From: an uncultured Collinsella sp.
GTDB taxonomy: Bacteria > Actinomycetota > Coriobacteriia > Coriobacteriales > Coriobacteriaceae
Direction: 5' to 3'
Assembly: GCA_900549335.1 (NCBI GenBank)
Contig: UROJ01000036.1
Coordinates: 1-10,156, forward strand
Length of the DNA stretch: 10,156 nt
A program made the position numbers and the translations under genes. The stretch's first letter is position 1. Each line of letters begins with the position of its first letter. This document shows, one piece after another, positions 7,129 through 10,156 of the stretch. Under the pieces are notes generated by a model. That model did not search any database, was not told the DNA's origin, and was given only the letters and a program-made list of their open reading frames with translations.

Positions 7129-7172
7129 AAAAAGAAAAGCGGGACCCGCCGAGGAATCGGCAGGCCCCGCTT
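7129..7172 (-). terminator. Intrinsic terminator of the rplM-rpsI operon
   Basis: On the minus strand AAGCGGGGCCTGCCGA (7172-7157) pairs fully with TCGGCGGGTCCCGCTT (7152-7137), 16 bp with two G-U pairs, around a TTCC loop, and continues into TTCTTTTT (7136-7129). It starts 30 bp past the rpsI stop. A small 6-bp hairpin (7181-7197, TATCTC/GAGATA) lies between them. It isolates the ribosomal-protein genes from glmM. Confidence 0.96.
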
Positions 7173-7202
7173 GTACATTGTATCTCGAAAGGAGATAAAA
7201 CC

Positions 7203-7598
<396 letters not shown>

Positions 7599-7600
7599 CT

Positions 7601-8044
7601 TTAAGCCTCCAGCTCAATCTTCGTGGGGTTCTGGGCAGCATGCGGATGCTCGGCACCAGCGTAGACCTTAAGCTTGGTCATCTGGGCACGGCCGAGGGTG
7701 GTCTTGGGCAGCATACCGCGAACGGCGCGCTCGATGACCTTCTCCGGGTGCTTCTCCATAGCCTGGCGGAAGCTCTCAGCCTTGAGGCCGCCGTTGTAGC
7801 CGCTGTGGCGATAATAGGTCTTCGTGTCGGCCTTGTTACCGGTAAGCTGGACCTTATCGGCGTTGATGACGACAACGAAGTCGCCGCAGTCGCTGTTGGG
7901 CGTGAACTGGGGCTTGTTCTTACCGCGCAGGATCATTGCGATCTGGGTGGCAAGACGGCCCAGGACAGCACCATCGGCGTCGACGAGAACCCAGTTGCGC
8001 TGGACCTCGCCCTGCTTGGCGTAGTGAGTCGATTTCGAAATCAC
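7601..8044 (-). CDS. rplM: 50S ribosomal protein L13 (uL13)
   Basis: A 147-residue L13 (E. coli has 142), an early-assembling 23S rRNA-binding protein. Family segments are [19 protein letters not shown] (18-36), [19 protein letters not shown] (39-57), [14 protein letters not shown] (58-71), [12 protein letters not shown], and [24 protein letters not shown] near the C-terminus. Translation begins at GTG (8044-8042), supported by GGAGGAG five bases upstream (8050-8056). No in-frame ATG lies near the family N-terminus. It is the first gene of the operon, about 60 nt behind a good promoter, and its leader can fold into a hairpin that may mediate autoregulation. Confidence 0.99.
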   Translation of the reverse strand: MISKSTHYAKQGEVQRNWVLVDADGAVLGRLATQIAMILRGKNKPQFTPNSDCGDFVVVINADKVQLTGNKADTKTYYRHSGYNGGLKAESFRQAMEKHPEKVIERAVRGMLPKTTLGRAQMTKLKVYAGAEHPHAAQNPTKIELEA

Positions 8045-8072
8045 TTAGACTCCTCCATGTACAGTACGTGTT

Positions 8073-8104
8073 GTTACAGAGATTCACGGGGCTCTGCAAG
8101 TAAC
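8073..8104 (-). promoter_or_regulatory. rplM leader hairpin, possible L13 autoregulatory site
   Basis: In the predicted 5' leader the minus strand reads GTTA (8104-8101), CTTG, CAGAG (8096-8092), a 10-nt loop, CTCTG (8081-8077), TAAC (8076-8073). This gives a 9-bp two-part stem with a one-sided CTTG bulge. It starts at the predicted transcript end and stops 17 nt before the Shine-Dalgarno. L13 leader RNAs are known in Firmicutes. A match to that class is inferred, not shown. Confidence 0.45.
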
Positions 8105-8110
8105 CCGTCC

Positions 8111-8138
8111 ATATTACCCCGCTCGCCGTACGAGTCAA
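8111..8138 (-). promoter_or_regulatory. Promoter of rplM-rpsI
   Basis: On the minus strand TTGACT (8138-8133, five of six consensus positions) is followed after 16 bases by TAATAT (8116-8111). A transcript would start near 8104, giving a leader of about 60 nt. It is the best sigma70-type promoter in the window and sits just after the patatin gene's stop codon. Confidence 0.75.
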
Positions 8139-8201
8139 CAGGTATTTTGGCTCCGACCAGAGTTTCTGCACATGTCATCCACGAGCCGTGACGTTGCAGC
8201 G

Positions 8202-9080
8202 CTAGCGCTCAACAAATGCCTCGATATCTCCCAGCAAGCGCTTTGCCTCCTGACGGCCCTGGATATACAGGTCCAAAAGCTTTGCCGGATCGTGCTCGAC
8301 ATGGCCGACCTCGACCGGCTTTTGCGGAGCGACGACCAACGCACGGCCCTCGCGCTCATACTTCCACAGGTGCATGCGCTGTATGTTGTAACGGTCGTGG
8401 CGCGTCTCGATAGCCTCGAGCAGGTAGGGGTAGTCGGCATAGCGGGCGCGCGCGGCAGGCATAAACTCGTAGGGCTTTTTCTCGTACGAGCGGTCCTGCG
8501 TGACAATGACAACCGCGCGCTCGAAGCCGGCCTCCTCCAGCACGTGCTCGATGGGGACCGAATCGGCTACGCCGCCGTCGACGTATTTGTGCCCATCGAT
8601 CTCGACCGGCGGCGTCACCAGCGGCAGCGACGTCGAGGCGCGCACGGCATCGAGGTCGAGCACGGCGCTTTTGACCGGCAGGTATGCAGCGGTTCCAAAG
8701 AGCATGTCCGTCGCGACGGCGTACATCTTGGTGGGGCTCGCGTCGAACGCTTCGTTGTCAAAGGGATCCAGGCGGTCCTGGACATCGTTGAAGATAAAGT
8801 CGTAACCCACAATAGAGCCCGTGGACGCAAACGATGCGGCGCCCATGAAGCGGTTGTCATTGCAGAAAGCCAGGTTGATGCGGTTGGCACGGCCGATCTG
8901 ATGCGACTTGTAGTTCACGCCGTTGAGAGCGCCGGCCGATACGCCATATACCGCCGGAATCTCGACGCCGGCCTCCATGAGAACGTCGAGTACGCCTGCG
9001 GTAAATTGCCCGCGGAAGCTGCCGCCCTCCAAAACGAGCGCGACCTTGCCGGCGTTCTTTGCCTTATCTTCTGCAGTCAT
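8202..9080 (-). CDS. Patatin-like phospholipase family protein
   Basis: A 292-residue protein of the patatin-like phospholipase/lysophospholipase fold, a Ser-Asp-dyad acyl hydrolase. Visible motifs are the glycine-rich oxyanion loop LEGGSFRGQFTAGVL (17-31), the nucleophile elbow GVSAGA (46-51) with Ser48, and the catalytic Asp in VDGGVADSVP (167-176, Asp168). There is no signal peptide or membrane segment, so it probably acts in the cytoplasm or at the inner face of the membrane. Its substrate is unknown. The layout resembles the YjjU-type bacterial patatins, but I would not assign a symbol. ATG at 9080 has AGGAGG five bases upstream, a near-ideal ribosome site. The TAG stop lies inside a 12-bp palindrome, AGCGCTAGCGCT (8198-8209). 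It appears to be transcribed alone. No clear terminator follows before the rplM promoter. Confidence 0.92.
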   Translation of the reverse strand: MTAEDKAKNAGKVALVLEGGSFRGQFTAGVLDVLMEAGVEIPAVYGVSAGALNGVNYKSHQIGRANRINLAFCNDNRFMGAASFASTGSIVGYDFIFNDVQDRLDPFDNEAFDASPTKMYAVATDMLFGTAAYLPVKSAVLDLDAVRASTSLPLVTPPVEIDGHKYVDGGVADSVPIEHVLEEAGFERAVVIVTQDRSYEKKPYEFMPAARARYADYPYLLEAIETRHDRYNIQRMHLWKYEREGRALVVAPQKPVEVGHVEHDPAKLLDLYIQGRQEAKRLLGDIEAFVER

Positions 9081-9167
9081 ATTGACCTCCTGCGATTGCG
9101 TTTTGGCTTTCTTCTACCCAGTTTTGGAATGGAGGGCGCATAGGTTTTGGAGTTGAGGAGATGGAGC

Positions 9168-9305
9168 GGAAAGCGTGTTCCAGTTTAAGGCGGGATTCCG
9201 GGATGAACTTTCCGCTTGGACCGCCGTTGGGAAAGCGTGTCCCGTTCTGAGCGCGGATTCCGGGATGGATTTTCCGCCTGGGCCGCCGTTAGGAAAGCGC
9301 GTCCC
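9168..9305. repeat. 62-bp tandem repeat, two full copies and a partial third
   Basis: Units begin at 9168, 9230 and 9292, each with GGAAAGCG, giving an exact 62-bp period. Copies one and two agree at about 49 of 62 positions by eye. The third stops after about 14 bp. The conserved core is GATTCCGGGATG followed by TTTCCGC and CCGCCGTT. Within a unit, GGAAAG at the start can pair with CTTTCC about 40 bp later (G-U in copy two), so each unit is a potential long hairpin. No plausible protein is encoded. It lies upstream of the patatin gene. Confidence 0.85.
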
Positions 9306-9321
9306 ACCCTACGTTGCCGTA

Positions 9322-9368
9322 GCGTTTGCTTAACGCCCGCGCCCTGCACAGAGTTCGATTCTCCGCGG
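9322..9368 (+). repeat. 47-bp direct repeat, left copy
   Basis: Identical over 47 bp to 9531-9577. It begins GCGTTTGCTTAACGCC and ends GTTCGATTCTCCGCGG. The part GAGTTCGATTCTC looks like a tRNA T-arm (3-bp stem and the TTCGATT loop), but there is no 5' half of a tRNA. It could be an attachment-site-like core, a REP-type repeat, or a tRNA-derived fragment. Confidence 0.85.
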
Positions 9369-9444
9369 GTTTGGGGTTCCGTTGATGCGGCGCATGGCCG
9401 GCTGAGATTCGATAACATCGCATCCATATTGGGCTGATAGTTTG

Positions 9445-9537
9445 CGCGGAGAATCCGCGTATTTGCTTCGCAAATCCGCGCCGGCTTCGGCCGGCTGCCG
9501 CCGCCCTCGCCCGCGGGCTACAAACGCTTCGCGTTTG
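9445..9537. repeat. Cluster of four short perfect hairpins
   Basis: Four perfect inverted repeats sit in 93 bp: CGCGGA-GAA-TCCGCG (9445-9459), ATTTGC-TTC-GCAAAT (9461-9475), GCCGGC-TTCG-GCCGGC (9480-9495) and CAAACGC-TTC-GCGTTTG (9521-9537). The last one shares its right arm with the start of the second 47-bp repeat. The 11-mer CGCGGAGAATC in the first hairpin is the inverse of the end of both 47-bp repeats. This resembles extragenic palindromic (REP/BIME-like) DNA. Confidence 0.75.
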
Positions 9538-9577
9538 CTTAACGCCCGCGCCCTGCACAGAGTTCGATTCTCCGCGG
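9531..9577 (+). repeat. 47-bp direct repeat, right copy
   Basis: Perfect copy of 9322-9368. It ends six bases before the first base of the recombinase stop codon (9584), so it marks the immediate flank of the recombinase gene and a candidate element boundary. Confidence 0.85.
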
Positions 9578-9583
9578 TACGGA

Positions 9584-10156
9584 TTAGAAATAAAAAGGCA
9601 GGTAGATACGAATATCTACCTGCCTGTTACTTATGGTGGAGCTAAAGGGGAAGCAGTCGAACTCGACGCCTCCCCCTTTAACAAAAGGGGATTCGTCGGT
9701 CCAATACTCATCCAGCGAGAACCAGTCCCGCCACGTAATTTCCTGCTTGTCGTCCTCGGAGAACCACATACTCACGACGAGCTTGTCGTCGTACAGATAG
9801 ACCTTGTCCACGAAATACTCGAAGACTTGGTCTCGAATCTCCGGGTCGTTCACGTCGGCGTGCAGGAACTTGTCGAAGTACGCCTGGATGCTGTGACTGT
9901 CCTCGCACAGCGACATGCGGACGTTTTCCGTCCCTATGGCATCGTTCAGGGCGCTCTTCTGCTCTTCGAGCTGTGCGAGACGTTCCGTCACCGTGTCGCT
10001 GACCACGCCCTTCTCGATGACCTTCACGAGGTTCGCAAGGCTTTTCTCCACTTCCCTGCGCTTCGCTTCCAGCGCTTCGAGATACGCGGTGTCGTTGTGG
10101 TTCTTCTCGTAATACTCCGCCGCATCCAGGGCGAGCGCCGTCACGTTCTCCTCGTC
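9584..10156 (-). CDS. Large serine recombinase, C-terminal part (truncated by the window edge)
   Basis: A frame open to the right edge (190 residues visible) ends at TAA 9586-9584. It matches the C-terminal region of large serine recombinases found on integrative and mobilisable elements of gut bacteria. Seen are a coiled-coil pair, LEALEAKRREVEKSLANLV then TERLAQLEEQKSALNDAIG, typical of the region after the zinc ribbon, followed by the family hallmark VFEYFVDKVYLYDDKLVV and a closing WRDWFSLDEYW / GGGVEFDCF. The catalytic serine domain, recombinase domain and zinc-binding cysteines would lie beyond 10156. The internal GTG at 10144 is not the start, because codons upstream of it are in frame. 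The last 14 codons (NRQVDIRIYLPFYF) are encoded by a strong terminator hairpin, so the native C-terminus may be altered. Such proteins cut and join attachment sites to excise or insert an element. The identical 47-bp repeats beside it may be related. Confidence 0.85.
   Translation of the reverse strand, partial: DEENVTALALDAAEYYEKNHNDTAYLEALEAKRREVEKSLANLVKVIEKGVVSDTVTERLAQLEEQKSALNDAIGTENVRMSLCEDSHSIQAYFDKFLHADVNDPEIRDQVFEYFVDKVYLYDDKLVVSMWFSEDDKQEITWRDWFSLDEYWTDESPFVKGGGVEFDCFPFSSTISNRQVDIRIYLPFYF
9592..9625 (-). terminator. Intrinsic terminator overlapping the end of the recombinase gene
   Basis: On the minus strand AGGCAGGTAGATA (9625-9613) pairs perfectly over 13 bp with TATCTACCTGCCT (9608-9596) around a TTCG loop and enters TTTTTATTTC (9596-9587). 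It lies inside the coding frame: the stop codon at 9586-9584 is beyond the T-run, so transcripts may end right at or before the stop. Confidence 0.88.

Noticed and set aside
7085..7130. TTCGAC-17-TATCGC on the minus strand as the glmM promoter
   Set aside because: Each box matches only about three of six consensus positions, and the -35 box overlaps the rpsI terminator tail. A promoter must be near here, but this one cannot be supported.
7181..7197. TATCTC-GAAAG-GAGATA hairpin after rpsI as a separate element
   Set aside because: Only 6 bp with weak A-T ends. It sits directly in front of the strong rpsI terminator and probably has no independent role.
8198..8209. 12-bp palindrome AGCGCTAGCGCT over the patatin stop codon as a terminator
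   Set aside because: Perfect palindrome without loop space or T-run. More likely a chance or protein-binding sequence.
8172..9143. A 323-codon plus-strand frame opposite the patatin gene
   Set aside because: The minus-strand protein has all patatin catalytic motifs and an ideal ribosome site. The plus frame has neither.
9322..9368. Possible tRNA gene because of a T-arm-like GAGTTCGATTCTC
   Set aside because: The T-stem has a mismatch when extended to 5 bp and there is no acceptor partner, D-arm or anticodon arm upstream. At most a tRNA-derived fragment.
9185..9558. Small minus-strand frames over the repeat region (for example 9185-9427 and 9289-9558)
   Set aside because: They are translations of repeats and hairpins, low-complexity Arg/Ala-rich, overlap each other and lack ribosome sites. 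The 47-bp repeat gives the same peptide twice.

Overview
The window looks like chromosomal DNA from a GC-rich Gram-positive bacterium. The Gram-positive-length NagB (242 aa), the very large ATPase/BTAD regulator and the overall base composition suggest a gut actinomycete of the Coriobacteriia, such as Collinsella or a relative. That assignment is inference from gene style, not from a search. Most of the window is ordinary core metabolism and translation. The right end, from about 9.1 kb onward, is repeat-rich and carries the end of a mobile-element recombinase.

Layout, left to right. (1) The 3' end of an unrecognised plus-strand gene (2-196), then yhbY (355-654, plus), a ribosome-assembly RNA-binding protein, closed by a strong intrinsic terminator. 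(2) A convergent minus-strand gene for a 999-residue regulator (724-3723). It has an N-terminal P-loop ATPase, a long helical middle and a C-terminal winged helix plus BTAD domain, the reverse of the classical SARP order. About 390 bp of non-coding DNA lies upstream of it. (3) A minus-strand amino-sugar and sugar-uptake block: rplM-rpsI, then glmM, a stand-alone PTS IIA of the glucose family, and nagB. GlmM takes glucosamine-6-phosphate toward UDP-GlcNAc and the cell wall, while NagB takes the same metabolite to fructose-6-phosphate and ammonia, so the two enzymes compete for one branch point. The IIA protein could link this to PTS sugar import. rplM-rpsI has a good sigma70-type promoter, a leader hairpin and its own terminator. 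glmM and the IIA gene probably form one unit, since no terminator lies in the 71 bp between them. nagB has its own strong terminator and is separated from the IIA gene by two stem-loops. (4) A minus-strand patatin-like phospholipase (8202-9080).

(5) The 9081-9583 region has no credible gene. It holds a 62-bp tandem repeat (2.2 copies), two identical 47-bp direct repeats 209 bp apart, and a cluster of short perfect hairpins with TTC or TTCG loops. Seven bases beyond the second 47-bp repeat is the stop codon of a serine recombinase that runs off the right edge. The junction between this recombinase and the repeats is the most interesting part of the window: a possible mobile-element boundary, with an intrinsic terminator folded into the last codons of the recombinase gene.

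No CRISPR array, rRNA, complete tRNA gene or defence system was found.
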